From Rostratula benghalensis (Eukaryota > Chordata > Aves > Charadriiformes > Rostratulidae), in the NCBI GenBank assembly GCA_013399305.1, contig VXAI01000378.1, forward strand, positions 201,865 to 265,864: a stretch of DNA of 64,000 nucleotides, written 5' to 3'. Shown here one piece after another: positions 37,311-48,600 of the stretch. The position numbers and the translations under genes were made by a program. The notes under the pieces are model-generated. The model was given only the letters and a program-made list of their open reading frames with translations. It searched no databases and had not been told where the DNA came from. Position 1 is the first letter of the stretch, and the number at the start of each line of letters is the position of its first letter.

Positions 37311-39039
37311 ATAAATTAAAGCCCCTCAGTAGTCCCTGAAGATTTATTTATGCTTCAGTCTGAAGTGTCTTGTGTATGCACATGTGCCCAAAGTCAGTAC
37401 ACGAGGTAGTATGAAAAATATTTCAGGAGTCAGGTTTATGGAGAGAGTTAATAGCCATCTACTTATTTATGTGTCTGGCGTAAGGAGAAACAGCGGGATA
37501 CCGAGAATGAAAAATGAAATTAGAGGTGAGCTGTAGGAAACAGTGTCTCTGGGAGAAAAACAGAACAGCTCTGCACAAGTAAGCTTCTTTCCTGTGAGAA
37601 AATACTTAGTTGTGATGAGCTCCAAGAGCAAGAGTTGGGAGTATTATCAGAAGTGAGAGAAGCTTTTGGAGGAACAGTAACTAAAAGGAGAAAAGGGATG
37701 GAAAAGCAGAGAGGAAATTGCTCTTTGCAGAATATGCATCATTCTCTAAATGATGATTAGTAACTAACCCAAGGCAGCAAGCAGGGATTTTGAGAGAGAA
37801 CTAGCCTGGACGAACAGACAATTTTAGAAGCAATAACTTGTAAGAAGAATTACGGAGGTACAGCTGCCGCCAGAAGCAAACTGGTAAGGCAGAGGAAGGG
37901 GCCAGCGTTATCACTTCACAGCATGAAGTCACAGTCACATGTATCCCACACCAGCTAAGCTTATCAAAGTTCTGGCTCACACAATCTGACATTTGTGGAA
38001 CAGAAAAGCTAAACCGAACACTGCAGTAACGTTCAACGGTAACAGCAACGGAGAGTATTTCTCAACCATCCAATGTAAAGCCTTCTCCCAGCTCTTAAGG
38101 ATTTACCACGCTTTCACGTGACTCAGTCCCTACCTGTGAAAGTCAAGATCTCCACCAGCTGAGCACCAATAAGTCACCAAGGAACCTCTGCCTTTGTTTA
38201 CCGTGCCCTGCTAGTGTAGGGAGGATTGGCTGCAGCAACCCCTGCCCAGCAGTCCCACCGGGCTTTGGAGAAACACCCAGCCACAATTTCACACTCTGCC
38301 GACCAAGGTCAGACACACCAACCCCCCACCGTTCCCTTCCAAGGCTTCTCACTCCTCCCCTACCTTGCCTGAAGCACAGGTGTTTTTCCAGCCTACTTTT
38401 CCTAATTTAAGAGACTGGGATTCTTGCCTTCACTACTAGTAGTAAAATGATGTTTCTCATCCACAATATTTCACATTTTTGATTTCTACGTCACTTTGAA
38501 CAGGGCTTGATTTGGGTTTCCTGTCCCTTCAAGTCAGTTACTCAGATCAGCGTTAAGTCTGAGTGCTTCAGACACCTGCCTGAATTCCATCCTGTCCCAC
38601 CCTCTCTTCCTTGCTTCTCTTCCAGACTCACATTCCCTGAAGAAAACAGAGGTACCACCCATGACAGGACTAAAGTACCCACTTCAAGCATTTCTCAAGC
38701 AATTGCAGAGAAACTCCAGCTACCTTCCTTCCACCTCAGTATTCACCAACTAGCAGCTCACCCACCCTTCTCACCACCCCACACAGGAAGGACAGGCTTT
38801 CTCCTCCATCCACAAATATTGATGGGCCTCTGGGTGATACCATCACTCTGAATGTCCCAAGCCCTAAAGGGACAGTAGACAGCGTTATAGAAACATGGGA
38901 ATACACCTACAGGTTCTACAAGGCTGTCTGCTCCTTTGTGCTTGGTGCTACGTCTGCATCACACCCCATCCATCTGGGTAGCCGATACATAGAAAACAAA
39001 ACCCATCCCCAAGCCGTATCTCATCACGTCTAACTCATC

Positions 39040-39475
39040 TTTTAAATACCTCTAGGGATGGTGACTCAACCACTTCCCACGGCAGCCTGTTCCAATGCTT
39101 GGTAATGCTTTCAGTGAAAATTTTTTTCCTAAGATCCAATCTAAACTTCTCCTGGTGCAACTTCAGGCCATTTCTGCGTGTCCTATTAAGCGTTACTTGG
39201 GGGAAGAGACCAGCCTCCACCTCTCTACAACATCCTTTCAGATAGTTGTACAGAGCAAGAAGGTCTCCCCCTCAGCCTCCTTCTCTGCAGGCTAAACAAC
39301 CCCAAGACCCCTCAGCTGTTCCTCATAAGCCTTGTTCTCCAGCCCCCTCACCAGCTTCATTCCCTTTCTCTGAACACATTCCAGCACCTCAATGTTCTTC
39401 CTGTAGTGATGGGCCCAAAACTGGGCACAGTACTGCAGGTGAGGCCTCACCACTACCAAGTACAGAGGAGAAATG
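39040..39475 (-). mobile_element. CR1 retrotransposon, older subfamily, without its 3' tail
   Basis: Antisense CR1-like order: CTCTAGGGATGGTGACTCAA, CCTGTTCCAATGCTTGG, TCCTAAGATCCAATCTAAAC, GGCTAAACAACCCCAAG and CTGGGCACAGTACTGCAGGT. The minus frame retains [20 protein letters not shown], a CR1 ORF2 end. The tail repeat is not recognisable. Confidence 0.9.
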
Positions 39476-40615
39476 CATGGGGTGACCAGAAAGGAGGAGA
39501 TGATCGTGCTAATGCCCTCAGCCTTCCCCGGTCATCCCTCACCACCTTTTACCTGAAAATGGCACAAACCCCATGAAGATATTGCCCACGACTAGCTCAC
39601 AGTCAACTCATATTTGTGGTATGGCTGCATGATGCCAGCAAAGCAGCTGAGGGCCCAGGCGATCTGTGTGACAACAAAAAAATCTAAGAGCTCTTAGTGC
39701 TGTTTAGACAGAAGCATTATTAAGAAGTAAAGGTACAGCTAAAGATGGACCAGGCAGCTTGCCCTGAGATGCAGCCTGCTGTAAAGCTGCTTTTTTTAGG
39801 TTGTCTTTCTTGCAGAAAGAAAAACAAACTGAACCCCTAACTCCCACATTATGTTTCCAAAACCCGATTTGGACTGAGGATTACTTTCATACTAAATTTG
39901 ACAATGATGGTCCTGTTTTTTTAGGGTCTGAAGAACCAGTTTTTAAATTATTTGCCAGCTACCATAAAGCTGACACGGGTCTGAAGCGTCACATTTTGCC
40001 TAAATCTGCTCTGTCTTTGTGCAGCTCAGCAATTTATTCCTACCCCTTAACCTTCCCATTCATTTACATTTTCTCAGGCACCTGTGCCATTAAAGCATTT
40101 AAAGTTTTGTAGTACAGATAGATTCGGGGAGGGACCAGTATTTTGAAAGCTTAAGACAAAACCCCAGGCCTCCCAAGAGATCTGAAGACCAGATACAGCA
40201 CACAGCAGAAGATCTGGATGGCCCTAACATACACCAGAAGCTTAAACCAGAACTTTCACAATTATCCAAGGCAATAATGGGATTCAAGGGAGGGGACAAC
40301 TTCAGAATAGTTCTTCTGTCAAATCCATAATGTGTTAAACTTTCTGGATTGTCTCAAGTACTCCTCACTGGAACGGAACGATTTCCAATTCAAAACCAGC
40401 TGCAATTATCACAAGGCTTGAAAAACTGTGTATGCAGTAGGTTTAGATTCCAGAAGATAATGACACACTTCCCAAACTGCCTTTAAGGGTGAAAATAAGG
40501 TACTTGAAAAGCTGCCATGACTTCTCAACTAGTCTGGGGGGGAAAAAAAAAAAAAAGAAAAAAAAAAAGGAGATTTCAAAGTTTCAAACCCATATACATA
40601 CCACAATGGCTACAT

Positions 40616-40678
40616 CTCACTTCTATTAATCTGAATTTTAAAACAGCTCTCACTTCTATTTATCTGAATCTTAAACAG
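40616..40678. repeat. tandem duplication of a ~31-bp unit
   Basis: CTCACTTCTATTAATCTGAA... at 40,616-40,646 is repeated with few changes at 40,649-40,678 (CTCACTTCTATTTATCTGAA...), separated by two bases. Confidence 0.85.
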
Positions 40679-41306
40679 CATTTGTAAATACATCACTAAA
40701 AAAAAAAAAAAATCTGTTTTCCTATCACTACACTGAAATTCCTGAGCAACTATCATATTCATGTTTCTCTAACAGACAACTGATCCACGTGTCTCAAACT
40801 AAGCATTCCCATTTGGGTAATGCTGACTGATGATTCTGAGCAGTGACTACACATACAGCAGGTGATCAAAAAACCCCCCAGGGATATTAAGAATATTCAA
40901 TTTCATACTTTTAAAACCTGAAATCCAGCACCGCACTGCAGCTCGCTGCATTAGTAAAGAACAAACGCTTTTTACCACGCTCACCCTTTTCCTGTTTTGA
41001 AGATCAAACAGTGAAGATTTATCTGAAATCAGCATTTCCGAGTGCCTGTGTGTGGGGAGGGGCCTGAGAACAAACCTGTCCACAACATCAGAAGAGAGCT
41101 GTGGTTGGGGGACAGGGGTGTAAGTTTGTCGGGGAGGGGCTGTGGAGCACAGCAACGGAGGAAACCTCAACCTGAAGCCTTCTTACCTTCCAACTCTTAG
41201 GAGGTCAATAATGACAAGTTACCTTACCTAAAGATATTTTTATTGGGTCCAATATTGAGGCATCACTAGGTTACGGTTTACTTTAGAAAAGTAAACTGGT
41301 AAAGAA

Positions 41307-41350
41307 TAAAAAAACAAAACAAAACAAAACAAACCCCAAACCAAAACCCT
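41307..41350. repeat. A-rich (AAAAC)n stretch
   Basis: Regular AAAAC units followed by CCCCAAACCAAAACCC. It lies beyond the first TM9SF2 poly(A) signal. Confidence 0.8.
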
Positions 41351-41979
41351 AACCTTCTGAATGGCAGTTGGTACATGTTTAATTTTAAATAAAATTTTGG
41401 TCAGGCTTGTGAAAACTTGCCAAGAGCCAAACTGTCTTACAAGTCTGAAATTATTGAAGAAGACGTGAACAAAATACTCCATTGTCGAAAAAAGTAAACA
41501 TAGGTTTAATGCTAGTCATCCAAAAATTGACATTAATCTCTTAATATAAGGCAAAAATAGTAATTTTTCGTTCATTTTTTAACCTACATTAAGTACAATC
41601 AGCAAGAGTTGCTGCATAGAATATGCATCATCGAGATCTTTTACGAGCAAGATCAGCAGCGAATGCCGCCCCCTGCGATGACAAGATCTTCTCAACATCC
41701 CGAGGAGTCCAGGGCCTTCTCTGCAAACCTCTCTGGGTTAAGGACTGGGTTAACGCTGCAGAGTGGTTTGGTTCAAGGGGGGGGGTGTGTGTGTAATTGA
41801 ACAGTCACATCTCCCTGTTACAGCCGTGTAGCACAAGTAACATTTCCTGCAGATCTAAGGGTGTGTCGATTCACACTGACCCATAGAAAATGCCATAAAA
41901 TACTCCATGCAAACGTGAAGCATCCATCTTCAACAGAGTTGTATTTACCTATTTGTATGGACTTGCATGTAATGAGCCA

Positions 41980-42595
41980 CTGAAGACATTTTTACAATAT
42001 TTATTAGATTATGAATTTATAAATTCAAGGACTTGGAGGCACATAGTTTAAAAGGCCAAGAACACCAAAAACTAAGTAAAGTCACAGAAATCAGAATATT
42101 TGTGGACGTAACACCAGTAAAAAATAAAAATCACATCCAAACTAAAAGCAACACTTCTTAAGAGTCATCCTTCAAAGTCAGCATAATAAAAAGTCCTCAC
42201 TTCCCTCAAAGAAAAATAATTCATCCCACCTACCAAGCTAGAAAAACCTATTTACAGTTGTACTTTGATCAGAAGTATCATTAAGTTGTGTAATACAGCC
42301 ACTTCTATTCTGCCATTAGAATTTAACATTTCTTTTGAAGTATAGTTGTATTTACAAATGCATAAATATTGTAACTCTGATCTTTACTAAGATCTGCATG
42401 AAAACAGGTTGTTAAGTCACAATACAAACATGTTAGTGGAAAAAGTGTTTGGGGCAGCTGCATACTCAGTATCATTCTCAAAGATCAGGAAGCCAATACT
42501 TCTGACAAAGCTTAAGTTCATCAACCAGACCAGGTCTTTAAGTTACGTTCATGAAGATTAAACCTCTTCTGTGTTAATTCTTTACATTGCTTTCT
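41980..42595 (-). other. TM9SF2: TM9SF2 3' UTR (probable extent)
   Basis: AT-rich, repeat-free sequence directly after the stop codon. No minus-strand AATAAA or ATTAAA occurs until 42,005-42,000, so the transcript probably ends 10-30 nt beyond that. A longer form could use AATAAA at 41,244-41,239 or ATTAAA at 41,510-41,505. The end point is inferred, not seen. Confidence 0.55.
42000..42005 (-). terminator. candidate poly(A) signal AATAAA for TM9SF2
   Basis: First canonical AATAAA on the minus strand after the stop codon, about 590 nt downstream (reads TTTATT on the plus strand). A further copy at 41,239-41,244 could serve a longer 3' UTR. Confidence 0.5.
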
Positions 42596-42663
42596 TCAGT
42601 CGACTTTCACCACGCTGTATATTTTGGTTACAAACCAAAAGCATGCAAAGAATCCAATTGTCC
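42596..42663 (-). CDS. TM9SF2: TM9SF2 last coding exon, residues 642-663 and stop
   Basis: 68 coding nt. The acceptor TTTTTTAG follows an 18-nt pure T run. The exon completes Gly642, reads [20 protein letters not shown] and a final Asp, and ends at TGA (42,598-42,596). The C-terminal KVD fits the KxD/E motif of TM9 proteins, which in plant EMP12 binds COPI for Golgi retention. Confidence 0.97.
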
Positions 42664-45600
42664 CTAAAAAAAAAAAAAAAAAACAAAAAGTTACACATTA
42701 GGAAAACTGGCACAGGAGACACCCATTTCTGTCTTTAGCTCATAAACCAGCAGAGTGCATGGACATACGGCCTATCTTTAGTCTTCAGCACATCCATCAG
42801 ATCAGATAATGGGAAGTCACAAGCAGTACCTGTTCTTTGCAAGCATCAACTACTACATAAATTATCTCCTTATTTGCCCAATCCCAGTGCTGATCACATG
42901 GAAGGCTCATTTTAAAGCGTTTCTGTGGTATTTCTCTTCCTGCATATTTGCTCTTTGTTGTTTCATTATTCCCCAGTCCAGCTCCTTCGTGTTGCTCCTT
43001 CTTCAGTGACTAGTCACACACTCTACCTGACCTGCTCAGCTGGTCAGAATATTATTATTATATTTAATAAACCAGTTAGATTGACACCATCAAAAGGAGT
43101 TTGCATGTCTCAGCTATACTTTAAGGTCTTGGAAAATGAGAGTACTACCTTTATTCTTGCATAAATCAAGTTAATACAAATTTCAAACCCTACTGTAGCT
43201 ACTATGCAATTTATACTTCTAATTGAAACCGTGTTACATGTCTTAAAAGTGAAGATTTCTGAAACACTTAAGGCAGTCAAAAGATATAAGCAAACTTGAC
43301 CTGAAATTTACAGACAAAGCTGGCTTCCCTGATAACTTATAATCCTTTCAGCTGAAGAAAAATACCCACATCCCTTCTCTTTGTGAAACTCCAACAGAAG
43401 TTTCAAACAAAAATACTCTTTTGAATGCAAAACAGTTAATAGAGCTGGGCTCTGCTCATCTAACTGGATTACTTCAAAATGTAGCCTTGGACAGAACAGT
43501 AATGGACTCAACAGCAGCTCAGAACACCTGTCACAGGAACATTCATTTCCCACAAAAAAACTAGGATGGGAAAAAACCCCATAAAATTATCTGATTCTTG
43601 CCCGAGTATCTCGTCTAAAATCATAGCGTTAACTTATGCAAGATCCAAGTAAGCTCTTTAAAGCAAAAAAATAATAATAGTAATAATAATAATAAAAAAT
43701 CTTTATTTTAGATCTGATAAGAGGCACAATGTAAGTTGTGTGCTAACTCATTCAACTATACAAACTGGGAAAGAACCATGAATGATATTACGGTAAATTT
43801 TTTTTTCATTTTTTTTTTTTCCCTTCATGCTTACTAAGCTACTGATGTTTAACTGACTCATTTACTACGATACGTAGTTGTGGTCCCAGCTGCGACTCAA
43901 AAGATTTGTCCCGTAGCTCCCGGTGTTTTGCCTGCTGAGTCTGGGCAATGACCTGGAATGCAGCAGGGATGCAAGTGCCCAAAGCGTGTGTTACAGCAGC
44001 AGGGCACAGTCAAACCCCTTCCTGATACTGACAACTTGTAACAGGTTGAGTAAGCAGCAGCAGAACACTTTGGATACAGCAATTACGATTTCCTCTTTTG
44101 AGCTTCTTTATCCTCCCGACACAGGAAGTCAGTTGCCTTTAGGAGCGGTTTTTGCTAAATTGCTGGTGTGCTTTCTCGTTTAAGAAACTGGAAAAGAACT
44201 GGCTGTCCCTTTACCCTGCCTCTAACTTTTTCTGCAAAACCTTATCTCAAAGCACTTCAGTAAATCTCAGAGAACTGAACGTACCTGGTTCTGAATGTGT
44301 ATAAATTTAAACGGACAAAATTACTCTTAAATGTTAAGAAATAGGCCAACTCCCTCAAATTAAAGAGTAATTTGCACTTAATCTTGTGGGAAGTAGATTT
44401 TGATAAGCATATGATGTTTCAAAATTCTAACCTTTTGGCTGACTGCACACGTATTCTCCCCTAATTTCAATATAGAAACCGAAAATTTCAAGAAAACCAA
44501 AAGCGTGCAAACTCTGAAAGCTTAGTTCAGGTTGTACGGGATAACTCACATCTCCCCTGTCACAACCACCTAACGAATGACTACCACTTGAAAGCAGCTG
44601 AAGGGGCCTGAGAGCAAAGCACCTCTTCTCTGCAGGTGTGTGAGCCTACCCTGAAAAGGACTCCCCAGATTCGCTGGTGGGCGCTGCACAGCCGACCGGT
44701 CAATCAGACATAAAGGTGTGAGCAAAGGAAAAGGAGGATGGGCTAGAGACATCCTAACGCCTCTAGACCTCTAGATGATGTCATGTGACAGGACTGACTT
44801 GAAAGAATAAGGGCAAAAGATGGAGGTTATAGAGGGACCTTAGCTAAGCTAGGACTCGGAGTAGAAAATCAGCGTAAATCCCCTTTATCTTGCACCTGTG
44901 CGCTCCAGAACCACTGTGTGCATCCGCAGCCAACAGACTGAAGAAAGGAGACAGGGCAAAGGCAATTCTGCTTTTGGCCCAAGCTGTTTACTACTAGAGG
45001 CAGGCGTGCTGAGTATCTGTTGGAAAAGCTAGCGAAGCTAAATTAATTGACCTTACACTTATGTCAGGCCTAATTATTTTTTCATGCTATTTTGTAAGTT
45101 TGTACCGCGTTTAAAATTGATTTGTGAGCAGCAGCACACATTCATCTCCAGTTGAACAACCATGCATTCCTAAATTCTTCAGTTCAATGAGACTACAAGC
45201 ACACCCACATCAGAAATAAAGGTTAAGAGAAAGGCAGGGTGAGAAATAAAACAGGGTGAGAAACAGAGGCAGAATCTCCAATCCACGCAGTCAGAATGAC
45301 TTGCTAACTACTACGTAAAATATAAATAAAAGTAGAGATGATGTGTAAGTCACAAAATATCCAAGCAATGCCAAAACACATTAGGCTGCCTTAAAAAGAA
45401 GGATGGAAGATAAAACTAACCACTTTTGGAACATAGCTTGATCCCTTTTCAAAGAGCTTATGTAACGTACTTAAGTCCCATTCCCTCCTTCTAACAGGCA
45501 ATGACCCAAGAAACTCCTTGCAGGCTCTTGCTCCTGCTCATCATCATCATCTGAAGGTGTTTGTGCACCATGACTGGATGCAGTGTTTCCTAGGCTGAAG

Positions 45601-48600
45601 GGGTAATGTCTTTGAAATTAATATTCGGTCACACTTAAAATGAACACCATTCTCAAAAAGCAGCTCTTTTCCCACTAGATTTTTTTTGTCCTCCTATGTT
45701 AAATGGAAATGAAAATTCTACTTATAATTATAGCGAGATCTGCATTAAAACCTCCAATGACAAGCCACTTGTATTAGAGGAGGCCTCAAAATACAGCCTG
45801 TATAGCTGTAAACACAAATACCTGTCAAAGCCTTAGGAATCGTTTAACTTCACCATAAATGTGGAGCTTGCAACTCTTGAAAGTATTGATCAGTTCAAAA
45901 TAGTTTCAAAAGTTTTGCTCTGTAGGGTAAAGCCCACAAAGACAGATTACAGAATCACAGACTATCAGGGATGGGAAGGCACCTTGAAAGATCATCCAGT
46001 CCAATCCCCCTGCCAGAGCAGGAACACCTAGATCAGGTCACACAGGAACGTGTCCAGATGGGTTTCGAACGTCTCCAGAGAAGGAGACTCCACAACCTCT
46101 CTGGGCAGCCCCTTCCAGTGCTCCATCACCCTCACTGTGAAGAAGTTTTTCGTCATATTTAAGTGGAACCTCCTGTGTTCCAGCTTGCACCCATTGCCCC
46201 TTGTCCTATCATAGGCTGTCGCTGAGAAGAGCCTGGCTCCATCCTCCTGACACTCACCCTTTACATATTTATAAACATTCATGAGGTCACCCCTCAGTCT
46301 CCTCTTCTCCAAGCTAAAGAGACCCAGCTCCCTCAGCCTTTCCTCATACGGGAGATGCTCAGTTCAATCATCTTTGTGGCTCTGCCCTGGACTCTCTCAA
46401 GCAGTTCCCTGTCCTTCTTGAACTGAGGGGGTCCAGAACTGGACACAATACTCCAGATGCAGTCTCACCAGGGCATTCTGCTGGAACAGAATTTATTATT
46501 TTCAAGATTTTTGAGGAGTTGGGGGTTGCCACCTTTTTGCATGGGAGTTCGAAAGGAGACTTCTTGCATTTTCACCACCATTCTATCACCCTAAGCAAGG
46601 GATACGTGCTTCTGGCTGAAGATTCCTTCTTAGTACTGAAGATGACCAAAGGAAAGATTTTGTTCCCTCCTCTCAGGTATTGAAGTGGAAATTCAAATGA
46701 GCACCCAAGACAGGTGCTTTTCCAAAAGCTCACAATAAAAATGACAAGGTTCTGCCAAGACTGCATCAAAAAAAAAAAAGTTAAGAAATTCTGCCTACTT
46801 GCCATGCCACTTCAGTGTAATTGGGAAAGTAAACAAATTCCAGAAGAGAGCAAATAAAAACCCCCATAAATTAGAAAAATAGTACTCTGACAACTTCTAC
46901 TCCTCTCTTTTCCTTCCCTCCTATTCCACAAAAGCTGCAATTTTTCCTTAACTGACCCTGTAACTTTCTGCTTCATTTTGTGTGATTTGAAGTGTGCTCC
47001 TCCAAAGACTACTAAAAGTTAAAAAAATGGAGTCTCTCACATGGCTAACATAGGCATGAAATCTGGAGAAATATTTATCATATTTCAAGGTGTCAAATTT
47101 GAAGTTTTGGGCCACACCTCGTATTAGCAGTAATTTTGCCTCATCCTCACTTTATCTCCTTCACTACAGTTTGTGATCACAAGGAGATGCAAACGCTACA
47201 AAATTACCTGGAAAAGTCAAAGACACATAACAATTTATAATTCTGTATCAAGCTAGAGGTAGACTCCAAGTTGAAAATTAAGGTTCAACATACTTACCCG
47301 TGAAAAGGAAGAAGATCAAAACCATAATCATGGTATAACCAAAATATAAAATAGTGCTAGCTGTTCCTGTGATTTGCAGTTTCGAAAAGAAGTAATGTAT
47401 TGCATATATTAGGAAATAAACTGCAGTGAAACCACTAGTGAGAAATGAACGCCACTGCCAGTGATAGTCCTAGAAGGGGTGAGGGGGTGGAGGGAAATAA
47501 TAAAAAAAAATAATTAATATCACATATAAGTAATATTCCATACACCTCAAACACACCGACCCTGTTACCGAATGCAGAGCTACTTTTTCTATTACCATTT
47601 TGTCCAAAAGTGCATTTTTATAGGTTTTATCTACAGGAAGAAGAACTACATATAATAAATACTCCTCTAACTACACCATTCACAATCAGCAATAAGAAAT
47701 TGAAGGATCAGTATCAAATAGGCAAAAATCTAAAATCCCAAAGAAGCCAGACATACTATTGCCAGCCACAGAGATCTTTTTCAGGTGGGCATGTCCTAAA
47801 TACACTTTGATTAGAGAGAGTTAATGGATTAGTCTAGTGTCTCCAGAAAACAAGTTAGAATCTAAAGATGAGATTAAAACACCGACTTAGCAGTACTCAG
47901 CAGAGTGTTTTAGTATTTGTTACAAGTTCTGACAAAAGTAGTTTGCTTCACTTATTAAAGACAGGGTTTAAGAACGTGTCAATTAGTAGCAGTGTTTATG
48001 TTCAATTCTAGAATACTTATTTTCAATTACAGAAGCCTTAAATTTTTTGGAAGCATTCTTAAAACAATATCAAGCATGAATACAGCAGAGTATTTCTTAC
48101 CTCTGCACACAGGTGGAAGTAGCAGAGCAATATTGTAGCCTCAGAACATGTAATAACCAAAATAATGAACACCAGAAACAGGAAACCAAACATGTAATAC
48201 ATCTGGTGAGACCTATAAAAGGAAGTTTAAAAAAGACAAAATTTAAAATAGACACTGTGCTAATATTATTGCTTCATATGCAGTAATATCACTTTCACCT
48301 TAAGTATTCCCCTTCCTAATGAAGCGCTGTCAGTTGTCTGGCCGTACAATTGGGCTAATTTTTCCTTTCCTAACTAAAAATAGGTAGGAGCCTCAGCAGT
48401 TCAGACTGAAAACAGGGAGAAAGCAAGCCCAGAGCAAGCTCCTGGTTGGGATTTTAGGGAAAGAGCTGAGGAGACATAATGAGTGAAATTACAGTTCCAG
48501 TGAAGTCAGCATGACCTGGTCCCACTGACTTCGGCAGAACTTGGATTTCACCTCACATTTCAATCAAAGGGGCAGAGCTGCAAAATAACAAGAGATGTCA

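Larger units (their letters stand above)
34694..39039. other. non-coding, unique sequence
   Basis: Holds the CpG-enriched patch at 36,750-37,310 and A-rich simple repeats. Many short overlapping frames at 35,400-36,330 have no recognisable content. Confidence 0.6.
39476..41979. other. non-coding, between CR1 and TM9SF2 3' end
   Basis: A-rich tracts and a 31-bp tandem duplication. Part of 41,230-41,979 could belong to a longer TM9SF2 3' UTR if the distal AATAAA is used. Confidence 0.55.
42664..47297 (-). other. TM9SF2 last intron, 4.6 kb, with one CR1 copy
   Basis: Bounded by GTAAGT and an acceptor behind an 18-nt T run. Contains an (AAT)n tract and a CR1 fragment (45,950-46,474). Otherwise AT-rich unique sequence without coding signals. 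Confidence 0.85.

Noticed and set aside
45537..45553. TCATCATCATCATC repeat read as snoRNA box C/D signal
   Set aside because: Simple repeat without a paired D box at proper distance or terminal stem.
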